Assembly: GCA_964487605.1 (NCBI GenBank)
Contig: CAZARU010000025.1
Coordinates: 7,390-71,389 of the forward strand
Source: JAJDAH01 sp964487605
Lineage (GTDB): Bacteria; Myxococcota_A; Polyangia; Polyangiales; Polyangiaceae
DNA length: 64,000 bases
Reading direction: 5' to 3'
Of the stretch, positions 50,387 through 59,473 are shown one piece after another (within the stretch, counting starts at the first letter, position 1; each line of letters opens with the position of its first letter). The notes beneath the pieces are model-generated. The model worked only from the letters and a program-made list of their open reading frames with translations, made no database searches and was not told where the DNA came from. Made by a program: the position numbers and the translations under genes.

Positions 50387-51200
50387 GCTGGCGGCCAGCC
50401 ATGCCCTCGAGGGCTCGCTCGACGGCGCTCGTCACGCCGGCGCGATCCGCCGCGCGCAGCGCGAGCCGGCGAGCGCTGGCACCACCGAAGTAGCGCGCCG
50501 CCCGAGCGACGTCGAACTTCGGTCTGGGCCGCTCGCACTCGAGCAGAGCGGTCAGGGGGGAAGCACCGAGCAGCCGTGACAGCGCGGCCTCGCACACGTC
50601 GTCGATCTCGGTCCCACTCCCCAGGTCACCGAGCTGGACGGTTGCGCGCGACGTGCGCACCGACCGGAGTCGCCGGAGCACCAGCAGCCGACCCGGCGGC
50701 TCGGCGCCGCGGAAGGTCCGCTCCCCCACCCACCACGTGACGCGGACGTCCGTGCGCTGGACGGCCATGACTCGACCGAACAGCGTGTGCCTCCGGACGA
50801 GGTCGCCGAAGGTGCGAGGGAGCTTCGCTCGAACGACGCATTGCAGCGCCGAGTTCGCCACCCGTCGTCGTCGTCTCGATTCCCCGAAGCCTTCGAGATC
50901 GTGGTGCTCCACCTGGAGGAGATCGTTCAAGGCGACGAGCAGGAGCCACTCGTCGGCGAGCAACTCGAGGGGTGCGTCCAGGGGCAGGAGGCGGCGCGCG
51001 GCGCGGGCGCGGGCCTCCGCCAGCCGCTCGAGCGACGCCCCCGCGGACGGCGGCCACTGGGCGGCGACGACCTCCGCGCGGCGAGCGCCGATCGGCCGCG
51101 CGGGTCGGACCTCTCCGCCCGTGATCAGCGGCAGCGCGACGTCGCGCGCGAGCGCGTCGACGGCCAGCGCGTCTCGCTCGGCGAGACCACCGACGGTCAC
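50376..51200 (-). CDS. Unknown protein, third gene of coupled operon
   Basis: 274 residues from a GTG at 51200, overlapping the stop of the upstream gene (GTGA). Arg/Leu/Ala-rich, mixed alpha/beta, with VRVTWWVGERTFRGAEPPGRLLVLRRL and RVMAVQRTD strands and C-terminal helices. No signal peptide, TM or known motif. The stop lies inside the start region of the barrel gene. Function unknown. Confidence 0.65.
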   Translation of the reverse strand: MTVGGLAERDALAVDALARDVALPLITGGEVRPARPIGARRAEVVAAQWPPSAGASLERLAEARARAARRLLPLDAPLELLADEWLLLVALNDLLQVEHHDLEGFGESRRRRRVANSALQCVVRAKLPRTFGDLVRRHTLFGRVMAVQRTDVRVTWWVGERTFRGAEPPGRLLVLRRLRSVRTSRATVQLGDLGSGTEIDDVCEAALSRLLGASPLTALLECERPRPKFDVARAARYFGGASARRLALRAADRAGVTSAVERALEGMAGRQRVG

Positions 51201-52732
51201 GAACCCGCGCCCTCCGACTCGGGAGGAAACCCCGCGAGCGGGAACGCTCCGAGCGGGTCGAGCCTGACGCGAGACAGCGGTTCGTCGAACGCATCCTCCA
51301 CGGGTGAAAACTCGAGGGGCGCCCAGGACGGGCCCTCGACCAGCGCCGCCTCGAGGGCGACGAACGCTTCGGTGGGTACGGCGAAGCCCTGGGCTCGCGC
51401 GCCGTCCTGCGCTTCGAGGAACACGATGCGATCGGCGGGAGCGCCCAGCGCGGCGAAGAGCACGTCGGGGGCCACGCGCGGTACGAACTCGAGGGGGTGC
51501 TCGACGAACACGTGCGGGTGGACGCACCGGAACAGCTTGCCCAGAGGCAGACCCTCGAGGCGAGGCTCGCGAACGAGCAAGGCGCCGCGCTCGAGGAGCG
51601 CTACCCGAGTGCTCCGCAGCGCGTCCCGGTCGAGGGAGTACGCCAGGCGCCGCAGCAGCGGGAGGCTCTCGGGGGAGACGAGGCTGGCCGCCGGAGGTCC
51701 GGCGACGGTCCCGGCGCGCCGGAGCGAGAGGTGGGAGCGCAGGAGCGGGTCCGCCGCGACGGCCACCGGGGAGAGATCGAGATCGCCGACGGTCACCGAG
51801 CGCAGGACCCGCGCATCCACGAGCGGCGGAAGCTCGGGGACGACCAGCGCCGGCTCTTCGCGTCCGCGAAAGAGCACGAGGCCGCCTTCGGGGTACAGCG
51901 CCGAGCCGTCGAGGGGCACCGGGTGGCGATACCCGAGCTCCACGGCGACGCCGTACCCTCGCGGCACGAAGACGCGAACGCCCGGCGTCGTCCGCAAGAG
52001 CGACGTCAGGCGCGCCGGCACGTCGGTGACTCGCATGAGCCACTGCTCGGGGCCGTCGTTCGACACGGCGCCGGGCCATCGCACGCGCCCCACCTCCACG
52101 CCGGCTCGAGATCGCACCAGATGGTTCGCGAAGGCGGGGCCGACTCCCCGCTCCGCCAGCACCCACAGCGGTCCTTCGAGAGGCGGGGGCGACGGATCCG
52201 GCGAAGGGCGCACGGCGCGGACGAGGTGAGCGAGATCCACGCTCCGGTCGGCCTCGAACGTCTGCGCGAGGCCATCGTGATAGAGGGCGTACTCCGCATC
52301 GGTCGCCACGGGATCTGCCAGGTCGTAGCCGTGGGGGGCGGAGGCGTCGCGATACTGCACGAAGTGCCGATGGGTCCCGGTGAAGACGAGGCCTCCGACG
52401 AGCCGGGCGGTCGCCGCCACACGATCGACGTGATCACTGGACTCGGCGTCGAACGCCAGGAGGACGCCACGCGACCCGAGCAGCGTTCGCCCCACGACCA
52501 CGGTGGCCCCAGGGAGCGCGGCCTCGAGAGGGCGCACGCGCGCCGTCGCCGCCAGCAGCGCCACGACTCGATCGAGGGACGGCAATAGGACGAGCGCGCG
52601 TCTCCCGAGGGCAACACCCCTGGCGTCGAGACCCAGGCCGGGCGCGCGCAGTCGAGTCTGCCGGAGAGCGACGCGCTCGAGCGACACTCTCGTGTCGCCG
52701 CCGAGTGCGCGAGGCACGGAACGTTCGATCAC
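51197..52732 (-). CDS. Unknown 511-residue protein, second gene of coupled operon
   Basis: Started at a GTG at 52732 that overlaps the stop of the 112-residue gene (GTGA). The frame is open further upstream but would then lie inside that gene. Leu/Val/Arg-rich throughout, with many short beta strands in two or three repeats of a similar shape (GATVVVGRTLLGSRGVLLAFDA, GVRVFVPRGYGVAVELGYRH, DVLFAALGAPADRIVFLEAQDG). No catalytic motif, TM or signal peptide recognised. Cytoplasmic by default. Confidence 0.7.
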   Translation of the reverse strand: MIERSVPRALGGDTRVSLERVALRQTRLRAPGLGLDARGVALGRRALVLLPSLDRVVALLAATARVRPLEAALPGATVVVGRTLLGSRGVLLAFDAESSDHVDRVAATARLVGGLVFTGTHRHFVQYRDASAPHGYDLADPVATDAEYALYHDGLAQTFEADRSVDLAHLVRAVRPSPDPSPPPLEGPLWVLAERGVGPAFANHLVRSRAGVEVGRVRWPGAVSNDGPEQWLMRVTDVPARLTSLLRTTPGVRVFVPRGYGVAVELGYRHPVPLDGSALYPEGGLVLFRGREEPALVVPELPPLVDARVLRSVTVGDLDLSPVAVAADPLLRSHLSLRRAGTVAGPPAASLVSPESLPLLRRLAYSLDRDALRSTRVALLERGALLVREPRLEGLPLGKLFRCVHPHVFVEHPLEFVPRVAPDVLFAALGAPADRIVFLEAQDGARAQGFAVPTEAFVALEAALVEGPSWAPLEFSPVEDAFDEPLSRVRLDPLGAFPLAGFPPESEGAGS

Positions 52733-53067
52733 TCTACCTGAACGTCCTCGGTCCGGCGCAGGTGAGCGCGCACGAAGTCGGTCACCCACGTCGCCTTCGG
52801 CGGCGCGATGGAGGCCGTGCCCCCGGCCGAACGGATCGCGTCCAGGGCGGGCTCCAGATCCGTCTCGAGCTCTCGCTTGAAGAAACCGAGATCGATCGTC
52901 GTGGCACCTGCCAGCTCCGCGACGTCCGGGCGCTCGATGTCTCCGCGCACCTTGAAGAGCCGGCTGACGCCCGGCGACGGGTTGAACGCCACGTAGGCGC
53001 TGACGGCACCGCTCGAGCCGGCCCCTGCCTCGACGATCCCCCCTGCCAACATCCTCAACTTGCTCAT
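52729..53067 (-). CDS. Unknown 112-residue protein, first gene of coupled operon
   Basis: Starts at an ATG at 53067 with a TATGAT element 9 nt upstream. The sequence begins SKLRMLAGGIVEAGAG and includes a beta segment SAYVAFNPSPGVSRLFKVRGD, then a helical Lys/Glu region and KATWVTDFVRAHLRR. Unrecognised. It is divergently transcribed from the large kinase gene across a 69-bp gap and could share regulation with it. Confidence 0.7.
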   Translation of the reverse strand: MSKLRMLAGGIVEAGAGSSGAVSAYVAFNPSPGVSRLFKVRGDIERPDVAELAGATTIDLGFFKRELETDLEPALDAIRSAGGTASIAPPKATWVTDFVRAHLRRTEDVQVE

Positions 53068-53076
53068 CGCCGGCGC

Positions 53077-53082
53077 ATCATA
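53077..53082 (-). promoter_or_regulatory. Putative -10 element (TATGAT, minus strand)
   Basis: TATGAT on the minus strand 9 nt before the ATG at 53067, a near-consensus -10 for the unknown four-gene operon. It would give a leader of 2-3 nt. Confidence 0.45.
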
Positions 53083-53121
53083 GCGGAGATCACGCCGGGT
53101 GACGTCGCCTGGCACCGGCAG

Positions 53122-53127
53122 TACCCT
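53122..53127 (+). promoter_or_regulatory. Putative -10 element (TACCCT)
   Basis: TACCCT ends 9 nt before the GTG at 53137 and supports that start for the large kinase. Together with the minus-strand element at 53077 it makes a compact back-to-back promoter pair. Confidence 0.35.
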
Positions 53128-53136
53128 GAAAGGGCC

Positions 53137-56100
53137 GTGGCGGAAGCGACCAACCAGCGACGCAAGATGGGCGGGCGGTTCGTCGTCGAGCGCGAGGTCG
53201 GGCGTGGCGGCGTCGGCATCGTCTACCGTGCTTTCGACCTCGTGACCGAGCGCTACGTGGCGCTGAAGGTCATCGCCGCGGACGCTGGGGTCGCGCCGCA
53301 GGAAGAGGAGCGGCTGCGACGTGAGGGCGAGCTCCTCGCAGGCGTCGCGCACGCCGGCATCGTCAGAGTCGTCGCGTTCGGCGTGCTCGAGGAGTCGAAC
53401 CTGCCGTTCGTGGCCATGGAGTGGCTCGAGGGAGCCGACGTGGCCGCGCGACACTTCAAGGAGCCCTTCACGATACCGGAGGTCGTCGAACTCGCGACGT
53501 TCGTCGCCGAGGCGCTCGAGGCCGCGCATGCCCACGGCATCGTCCACAGGGACATCAAGCCGGGGAACATCTTCCTGGTCGCCCAGCGACACGAGCACGC
53601 GGAGCACCTGGACGTCACGCCGAAGCTCGTCGACTTCGGCGTGGCCATGACCAAGGACATTCGCGTCACTCACACCGGCGACATCGTCGGCACCCCCGCC
53701 TACATGTCACCGGAGCAGGCGCGGGGGGACGCACCCGTGGACGCGCGGTCCGACATCTACTCGCTGGGCGCCACGCTCTTCGAGTTGCTGGCTGGGCGCC
53801 CTCCCCACGTGGGGCCCACGGCCATCGCCACGCTCGCGCGCCTCGTCACCACGCCACCGCCGCGTCTCAGCGAGCTGCGCCCCGACGTCGCGCCGCTGCT
53901 CGATCAGCTCATTCATCGCATGCTCGCGACGGACCCCGCGGAGCGACCGCAGAGCGCCACCGAACTGATCGACGCGCTGCGGGAGGTGGGGCCGGAGGCC
54001 GCGCGCGTGAGCTGGATGCCTCCCTTCCAGGAGGGCACCCTCTCGTCGCGACTCGGCTCGGGCACGTCGCGACTCGTCACGTCGATCGTCGCCATTCGGT
54101 TCGCCAAGGGCGCCGCCCGCGACCGCGCGGTGGATCACCTTCGGGCGCGAGGCGCCGACGCCGTTCCCTTCGGCACGGACGCGATCGTCGCCCACCTGGG
54201 CGCGCGGCGCGCGGTCGGCACCGAGGCCATCGCGGCCCTGGAGCTCGGACGACGCCTTGCCCGTGGCGGCGCGCAGGTCGGCGTCGCCAGCGGTCGCGCG
54301 CGCGTCAGCTTCCGGGACGCCGGCGGCGAGGTGAAGCCCGTCGGTGAAGTCGTGGACAGGGCTTCGGCGCTGGCCAGGGACGCCGCCGCCGGAACGGTGC
54401 TTGCCGACGCGACCACCAGCGAGCTCGGACGTGGACGGTACGAGTTCCGTACGCGGGGCGACGGTTCCACGGTCGTCGGCGAGCAGGTTCGTGGAGCGCG
54501 CGGAGACCGTGCGGGCGGTGCGCCGTTCGTCGGTCGCGAACCCGAGCTGGCCCAGGTGCTGAGCGCCACCGAGCGCGCCCGCTCGGATCGGACGCCCATC
54601 TTCATCACGGTGACTGGACAGCCGGGCATCGGCAAGAGCCGGCTGTGTCGCGAGGTCCTCGCGCGCATCTCGGCGGGTGTCGACGCTCCGCGCGTGGTCT
54701 TCCAGCGCAGCGACGCCTACGGGCGAGGGCACGCCCTGGGCGCTGCCGCCGACGCGCTGCGAGCGATCATCGGCCTGGGCAAGGGCGCGACGACCGAAGA
54801 GGCCGAGGCGGCCATCGTCGGCACCCTGGGACCCGCGACGCGGACGGAGCTGACCAGCAGCAACCGGGACGTGCTGGCGCGGCTTCTCGCGAACCAGCCG
54901 CTCCCCGAGGGCATCGACGCGCGAGGCGCGCGCGACGTCCTGTGGGTGGCGATGACGGACCTCGTGCTCCAGGTGGTAGTCCAGGAACCGACCGTCATCA
55001 TCCTGGAAGACCTCCAGTGGGGCGACGCCGAGAGCGTCGGGTGGCTCGACCACATGCTCGGCAGGGCCGCGAACCGGCCGCTGGTCGTGATCGCGGCGGT
55101 ACGCCCGGCATTCTGGACGGACCACAAGGGGCGCTTCGCCGGCAGGGACCACGTCCGCCTCGAGCTGCGGCCCGTGTCCGCGCGTGCTTCGCGCACCATC
55201 GCCAGCGCCCTGCTGGGCGAGCACGTGAACGACGCGATCCTGGATCGCATCGCAGCGCAGGCGGGCGGCTTGCCGCTCTTCGCCGAGGAGCTCAGTCGAC
55301 TCGCGGCGTCCGGGCAGATCACCGACCACGCTCCGACCATCGAGGCGGCGATCCAGGTCAGCCTGGACTCGCTCGACGAGGAGTGTCGCGACGCGGTTGG
55401 CCGGCTGAGCGTGTTCGGCATGACCGCGTGGGACTCCGGCCTGGAGGCCCTCGGCATGCCGGGGGCCGAAGCGGTGATGAAGCATCTGGCGGCCAGCGAG
55501 GTCCTCGTCGAGCAGAACACTTCACGCTTCCAGGGCACGCGAGAGTGGGTGTTCAAGCACGCCCTGGTGCGGGAGGTCGCGTACGAGTCCCTCGGGGAGT
55601 TCGAGCGGCGTGAGCTCCACGCGCTGGCGGCCGCGTGGCTGGCCATGATGGGGGAGGACTCCGCGACCGTCGCCCGCCACTTCGACCTGGGTCACCAGCT
55701 CGAGTCGGCGGCCAAGCACTGGGCCATCGCCGCCCAGCGCGCCCTGGCCGCCAACGCCCTGCACGACGCTCTCGAGATGGCCGAGCGCGCCCTCTCGTTC
55801 GCCTCGACCAAGGCCGAAGCCTTCCCGCGCGCGAGCTGCCTCGACGAGGCGTGGAGTCGCCTCGACCCGCGGGCCAGCGAGCGCGAGACGGCGATCGGCG
55901 CCATGGAGGACGCCGTGTTCGACGAGGCGAGCGGCGTCCGGGCGCGGGGCGCGCGCGCCAGGTACGACGACGCTCGCGGCGCGGGAGAGGCGATCAGCGA
56001 GCGACTCGCTCGCTCGCGCGACGAGGCCGAAGCCCTGGGCCTCCACGACGAGGAAGCGCGGTGCTCGGCGGCCCTCGCGTTCCGGCTGGCCTACGCGGGC

Positions 56101-57048
56101 GCGCTGAAGGAAGCGGAGGACGAGGCCACGCGCCTGCTCGACCTCGCCGAGAAGAAGAACCTTCGCACCGCCGCCGTCGACGGCTGGCAAACCCTCGCGA
56201 TCATTCGCCAGACGCGCGGAGCCGTCAGCTCCGCCCTGGAAGCCCGGCGCAGCGCCGTCGCCGCGGCGCGAAGCGCCGGCATGAGGGAGCGCGAAGCGAC
56301 GCTGACGACGAACCTCGGGTTCGCGCTGGTCACCCTGGGCGCGCGGCAAGAGGCGCGCACGGCGCTGGAGACGGGCCTCGCCCTCGCCGACACCATCGGG
56401 AGCCAGGGCGCCGCTCGCTGGGCCCAGATGAACCTCCTGGGCTGGGCGGCGACGTACGGCACGGACAAGCGTCTCGACGCGCTCGTTGGCGAGGTTCGAA
56501 CGGAGGCGGACGACTCCGCCGCCGGCGTGTGGACCGCACCCGACCGCGGGAACCTGGGGATGCTGTTCTACCGGGGATGGGAGCTGCTGCGGACGGACAG
56601 CGAGACCTCGCTGCAGCGCGCACGCTCCCTCCTGCAGATCACCGCCGAGGCGTATCGGTCCACGGGCAACCGCGACGTCCTCCCGGTCGCCCTGGGCGTC
56701 TGGGCGGAGGCCGAGCGCCGCTGCGGCGACACGGCGCGCGCCGTGTCACTCGGCGAGGAGGCCGCAGAGCTCCTGGAAGCCGGCGCGCCGAGCCTGCTGA
56801 ACGAGGCCCCGGTCTACCTGACGCTCCACGACGCCTACCGTGATCGCGGCGACGGCGACGGCGCGCGGACCGCCGTCAGCCGCGGCATCGCCCCGCTCCT
56901 GCGGCGGCTCAAGGGCCTGGCCAGGACGGACTACGCACGCCTCTTCCTCACCGAGATCCCCTACAACGCGGATCTGCTCGCCGCGGCCGAGGGTTACGGT
57001 CTCGTCCCGGAGCAGGTGCACTCCGTGCTCGAGCGCGGAGCCTCCTGA
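53137..57048 (+). CDS. Multidomain Ser/Thr kinase - cyclase-like - AAA ATPase - TPR protein
   Basis: 1303 residues from GTG (ATG at 53167 possible). Kinase 12-290: GRGGVGIV, Lys44, HRDIKPGN (Asp139), DFG 166-168, SPEQ. Residues about 310-450 match the frame of a class III cyclase-like domain (RLVTSIVAIRF, VGVASGRARV, GEVVDRASALA...GTVLADATTSEL...YEFR) but the metal Asp pair of active cyclases is missing. AAA_16 region from about 463: FVGREPEL, Walker A TGQPGIGKS (493-501), Walker B TVIILEDLQWGD (619-630). The last ~430 residues are TPR-like helices. This is the myxobacterial MalT/SARP-like ATPase layout fused to a kinase; an adaptor or stress-signalling role is inferred. Confidence 0.9.
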   Translation: MAEATNQRRKMGGRFVVEREVGRGGVGIVYRAFDLVTERYVALKVIAADAGVAPQEEERLRREGELLAGVAHAGIVRVVAFGVLEESNLPFVAMEWLEGADVAARHFKEPFTIPEVVELATFVAEALEAAHAHGIVHRDIKPGNIFLVAQRHEHAEHLDVTPKLVDFGVAMTKDIRVTHTGDIVGTPAYMSPEQARGDAPVDARSDIYSLGATLFELLAGRPPHVGPTAIATLARLVTTPPPRLSELRPDVAPLLDQLIHRMLATDPAERPQSATELIDALREVGPEAARVSWMPPFQEGTLSSRLGSGTSRLVTSIVAIRFAKGAARDRAVDHLRARGADAVPFGTDAIVAHLGARRAVGTEAIAALELGRRLARGGAQVGVASGRARVSFRDAGGEVKPVGEVVDRASALARDAAAGTVLADATTSELGRGRYEFRTRGDGSTVVGEQVRGARGDRAGGAPFVGREPELAQVLSATERARSDRTPIFITVTGQPGIGKSRLCREVLARISAGVDAPRVVFQRSDAYGRGHALGAAADALRAIIGLGKGATTEEAEAAIVGTLGPATRTELTSSNRDVLARLLANQPLPEGIDARGARDVLWVAMTDLVLQVVVQEPTVIILEDLQWGDAESVGWLDHMLGRAANRPLVVIAAVRPAFWTDHKGRFAGRDHVRLELRPVSARASRTIASALLGEHVNDAILDRIAAQAGGLPLFAEELSRLAASGQITDHAPTIEAAIQVSLDSLDEECRDAVGRLSVFGMTAWDSGLEALGMPGAEAVMKHLAASEVLVEQNTSRFQGTREWVFKHALVREVAYESLGEFERRELHALAAAWLAMMGEDSATVARHFDLGHQLESAAKHWAIAAQRALAANALHDALEMAERALSFASTKAEAFPRASCLDEAWSRLDPRASERETAIGAMEDAVFDEASGVRARGARARYDDARGAGEAISERLARSRDEAEALGLHDEEARCSAALAFRLAYAGALKEAEDEATRLLDLAEKKNLRTAAVDGWQTLAIIRQTRGAVSSALEARRSAVAAARSAGMREREATLTTNLGFALVTLGARQEARTALETGLALADTIGSQGAARWAQMNLLGWAATYGTDKRLDALVGEVRTEADDSAAGVWTAPDRGNLGMLFYRGWELLRTDSETSLQRARSLLQITAEAYRSTGNRDVLPVALGVWAEAERRCGDTARAVSLGEEAAELLEAGAPSLLNEAPVYLTLHDAYRDRGDGDGARTAVSRGIAPLLRRLKGLARTDYARLFLTEIPYNADLLAAAEGYGLVPEQVHSVLERGAS

Positions 57049-57053
57049 CCCGC

Positions 57054-57473
57054 TCAGGCTCGCTCGAACCAGTCTTCCTGCCGCTTGGCGAAGAGGACGT
57101 CGCCGCTCGCGACGAGCTGCCTCTGCATGTACGCCTGCATCGCATTCAACCGACCCGACACGATGCGCAGGAAATCCGGCAAGAGCGCCGAGAGCGTTAC
57201 GCTGGCCGGCGCGGCGGCTCCGCGACCCACGACACAGCGGCCGTCGCCGATGGCGAGTTGATACGTCCGCACGCCTCGCGGTGTACCGACGTCCCACTGG
57301 ACCACCCCGCGCGCGTCACCCGCGCGGGCGGGCAGGAACGCCGCAGCCATGGCGTCGAAGACGTCGTCGAGTACCGCGTCGACGCTGGCGACCTCGAGGG
57401 CGTCCCACAGGGCGCCTTCGTCGCCGCTCTCGAGGAAGTGCCTGACGACGGTCAGGTGGTCGAGCCGCTGCAT
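57054..57473 (-). CDS. SCP2-type sterol-carrier domain protein
   Basis: 139 residues from ATG. The SCP2 pattern covers about 35-130: helix VDAVLDDVFDAMAAAFLPARA, strands VVQWDVGTPRGVRTYQLAIGDGRCVVGRG, then SVTLSALLPDFLRIVSGRLNAMQAYMQRQLVASGDVLFA. These domains bind sterols or fatty acyl ligands in a hydrophobic tunnel. Only 5 bp separate its end from the convergent kinase gene. Confidence 0.8.
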   Translation of the reverse strand: MQRLDHLTVVRHFLESGDEGALWDALEVASVDAVLDDVFDAMAAAFLPARAGDARGVVQWDVGTPRGVRTYQLAIGDGRCVVGRGAAAPASVTLSALLPDFLRIVSGRLNAMQAYMQRQLVASGDVLFAKRQEDWFERA

Positions 57474-57586
57474 TTCTTGCTCATGGCGCGTCTACCACGT
57501 TCGTAGGCTGATCGCGGGGGACGAAGTGGTGCCGCCGCGCGCGACCCTTGCGACGCGTCACGAGCGGCGCCGAGTCCCTCGCGTGC

Positions 57587-57592
57587 TAGGGT
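57587..57592 (+). promoter_or_regulatory. Putative -10 element (TAGGGT)
   Basis: TAGGGT ends 12 nt before the ATG at 57605; no -35 seen. Confidence 0.25.
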
Positions 57593-57604
57593 CCGCGCCA
57601 TCGA

Positions 57605-58552
57605 ATGAGCGCTCGCTCGCCCGCTCTCCGCTTCATGAGCGCCGTGACCGCTTGCATCGGTCCGCTCGCGTGCACGCTGGAGACCGAGGGGACGGCGGGC
57701 GGAGGCGACCACGGACCCGGCGGCTCCGGCGCGACGGCGGGAGCCTGCACGGGGCCTGGGTGTCCGGCTGGAGGTACCGGAGGGGCGGGTGGGACGGCGG
57801 CCTCCGGGGCAGCGGGCGGAACGACCGCCGCGGGCGGCGCTTCGGGGAGCCCGGCGGGGGGAACGGCGGGCGGCGCAGGCGCGCCAACGGGGGGAACGGG
57901 ACCGGGCGGTGCGGACGCGGGAACGACGGGTGGAGCGGGGGGCGCGCCCACGGGCGGCGCGGGCGGCACGGGAGGCACGGGAGGCACGGGCGGTGTCCCG
58001 TCGAAATGCGGGGACGGGACGGCCACCGACGCAGAGGAGTGCGATGACGGAAACCTCGACGACGCGGACGGCTGTACGAACGCCTGCACCGTGCGCTGCA
58101 GTGACGTGCGCGGGGACGCGAGGAAGCATCCCACCTCGTTCCAGTGCTACTGGGTCCACGAAGGCCTGTTCGACGACCGGCGGTGGGAAAGCGCCGTGAG
58201 CGAGTGCCAGGGAGACGGTGGGCACCTCGTGACCGTGACGACCGCCTCGGAGAACGACTTCGTCGCCACGCTGCACGACGCGCGGATCTGGCTCGGCGCG
58301 CGCGACGGCCAGGGACGGCAGTCGAGCTCGGCGGGAACGTACGCCTGGCACAACGGGCAGCCGTGGGGCTTCTCCGGGTGGGGCTCCGGGGAGCCCAGTG
58401 TCTCGGGCAACAGCTGCTGGGACCCCTTCCCGACGACCTGCTACGAGCACTGCGCGTCCATGAGCCCCGGAGGAGCGTGGAACGACCTCGATTGCGAGCT
58501 CGAGCTCGATCTCATCTGCGAGTGGTCGCCCCCCGGGCGCCCCCAGGAGTGA
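57605..58552 (+). CDS. C-type lectin lipoprotein with Gly-rich linker
   Basis: 315 residues from ATG. Signal SAVTACIGPLAC, lipobox PLAC. A 110-residue Gly/Ala/Thr linker follows, then a DUF4215-type Cys motif (CGDGTATDAEECDDGNLDDADGC), then a C-type lectin fold at about 180-310: CYWVHEGLFDDRRWESAVSEC, GHLVTVTTASENDFV, WLGARDGQ, WGSGEPSVSGNSC and CASMSPGGAWNDLDCELELDLICEW. The Ca2+ site usually reads EPN; here GEPSV retains Glu-Pro. WNDL is kept. Likely a surface carbohydrate- or protein-binding lipoprotein. Confidence 0.88.
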   Translation: MSARSPALRFMSAVTACIGPLACTLETEGTAGGGDHGPGGSGATAGACTGPGCPAGGTGGAGGTAASGAAGGTTAAGGASGSPAGGTAGGAGAPTGGTGPGGADAGTTGGAGGAPTGGAGGTGGTGGTGGVPSKCGDGTATDAEECDDGNLDDADGCTNACTVRCSDVRGDARKHPTSFQCYWVHEGLFDDRRWESAVSECQGDGGHLVTVTTASENDFVATLHDARIWLGARDGQGRQSSSAGTYAWHNGQPWGFSGWGSGEPSVSGNSCWDPFPTTCYEHCASMSPGGAWNDLDCELELDLICEWSPPGRPQE

Positions 58553-58558
58553 AGCGCC

Positions 58559-59407
58559 TCACCACTGCCGCGAGCGGCCGCTGCGCGCCTCGCGCACGAC
58601 GCCCTGATCCTGCTCCTTCTTGAGCAGCACGCCGGCGAACGGGAGCTCGCTCTTGATGCGCTCGACGGAGACGCCGACCTTGGCGAGCACGCTGATCCAG
58701 TCGATGAGCTCGCTGGTGCTCGGCCGCTTGCGAAGGCGCGGCACGCCGCGGACGTCGAAGAAGGCGCCGATGGCTTGATCGACCAGCGCGTCGTCCAAGT
58801 CGGGATGGTGAACTCGGACGATCCGCTTCATGAGCTCCGGCTCGGGAAAGTCGATGAAATGGAACACGCAGCGGCGCAGGAACGCGTCCGGCAGCTCCTT
58901 CTCGTTGTTGCTCGTGATGACGACGACGGGGCGCTGCTTGGCGACGACCTCTTCGTTCGTCTCCTGGATGAAGAACCGCATTCGATCGATCTCGTGCAGC
59001 AAGTCGTTCGGGAATTCGATGTCCGCCTTGTCCACTTCGTCGATGAGCAGGACCACGCGCTCGTCCGAGGCCAGAGCGCGCCCCAGCGGTCCGCGCTTGA
59101 TGTAGCGGCGAATGTCCTTCACCGCGTCCGGACCGCCGTCTCCGAAGCGCGCGTCGTAGAGCCGCTGCACCGTGTCGTAGACGTACAGGCCGTCCTGGGC
59201 ACGCGTGGTGGACTTGACCCCCCAGTGGATGAGCTCGAGCGAGAGTGCGTCCGCAATCGCCTGTGCGAGCAACGTCTTCCCGGTGCCGGGTTCGCCCTTG
59301 ACGAGAAGTGGCCGCTCGAGCGCGAGCGCGGCATTGACGGCAGCTTCGAGCGCGGGGTCGGTCAGGTAGCTCTTGGTTCCCGTGAAGGCAGCCAGGGGTG
59401 TCGCCAT
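58559..59407 (-). CDS. MoxR-family AAA+ ATPase
   Basis: 282 residues from ATG. Walker A GEPGTGKT (38-45), Walker B VVLLIDEVDKAD at about 118-129, sensor-1 VVVITSNNEKELPDAFLRRC with the arginine fingers, and a C-terminal lid. MoxR ATPases work as chaperone-like remodelers, often with VWA partners; no VWA gene is adjacent here, but one is present at 19173. Normal length. Confidence 0.93.
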   Translation of the reverse strand: MATPLAAFTGTKSYLTDPALEAAVNAALALERPLLVKGEPGTGKTLLAQAIADALSLELIHWGVKSTTRAQDGLYVYDTVQRLYDARFGDGGPDAVKDIRRYIKRGPLGRALASDERVVLLIDEVDKADIEFPNDLLHEIDRMRFFIQETNEEVVAKQRPVVVITSNNEKELPDAFLRRCVFHFIDFPEPELMKRIVRVHHPDLDDALVDQAIGAFFDVRGVPRLRKRPSTSELIDWISVLAKVGVSVERIKSELPFAGVLLKKEQDQGVVREARSGRSRQW

Positions 59408-59473
59408 TCGACGACTCGTAGCACGGCCCTCCGTGCCGCCCCAAGCGACACCGTGCTACGTCTCGCCGTCCCG

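Noticed and set aside
57680..58010. Gly/Thr/Ala-coding stretch as a DNA repeat or phase-variable element
   Set aside because: Units are irregular in both length and codons; it is an ordinary lipoprotein linker of the kind seen in several genes here.
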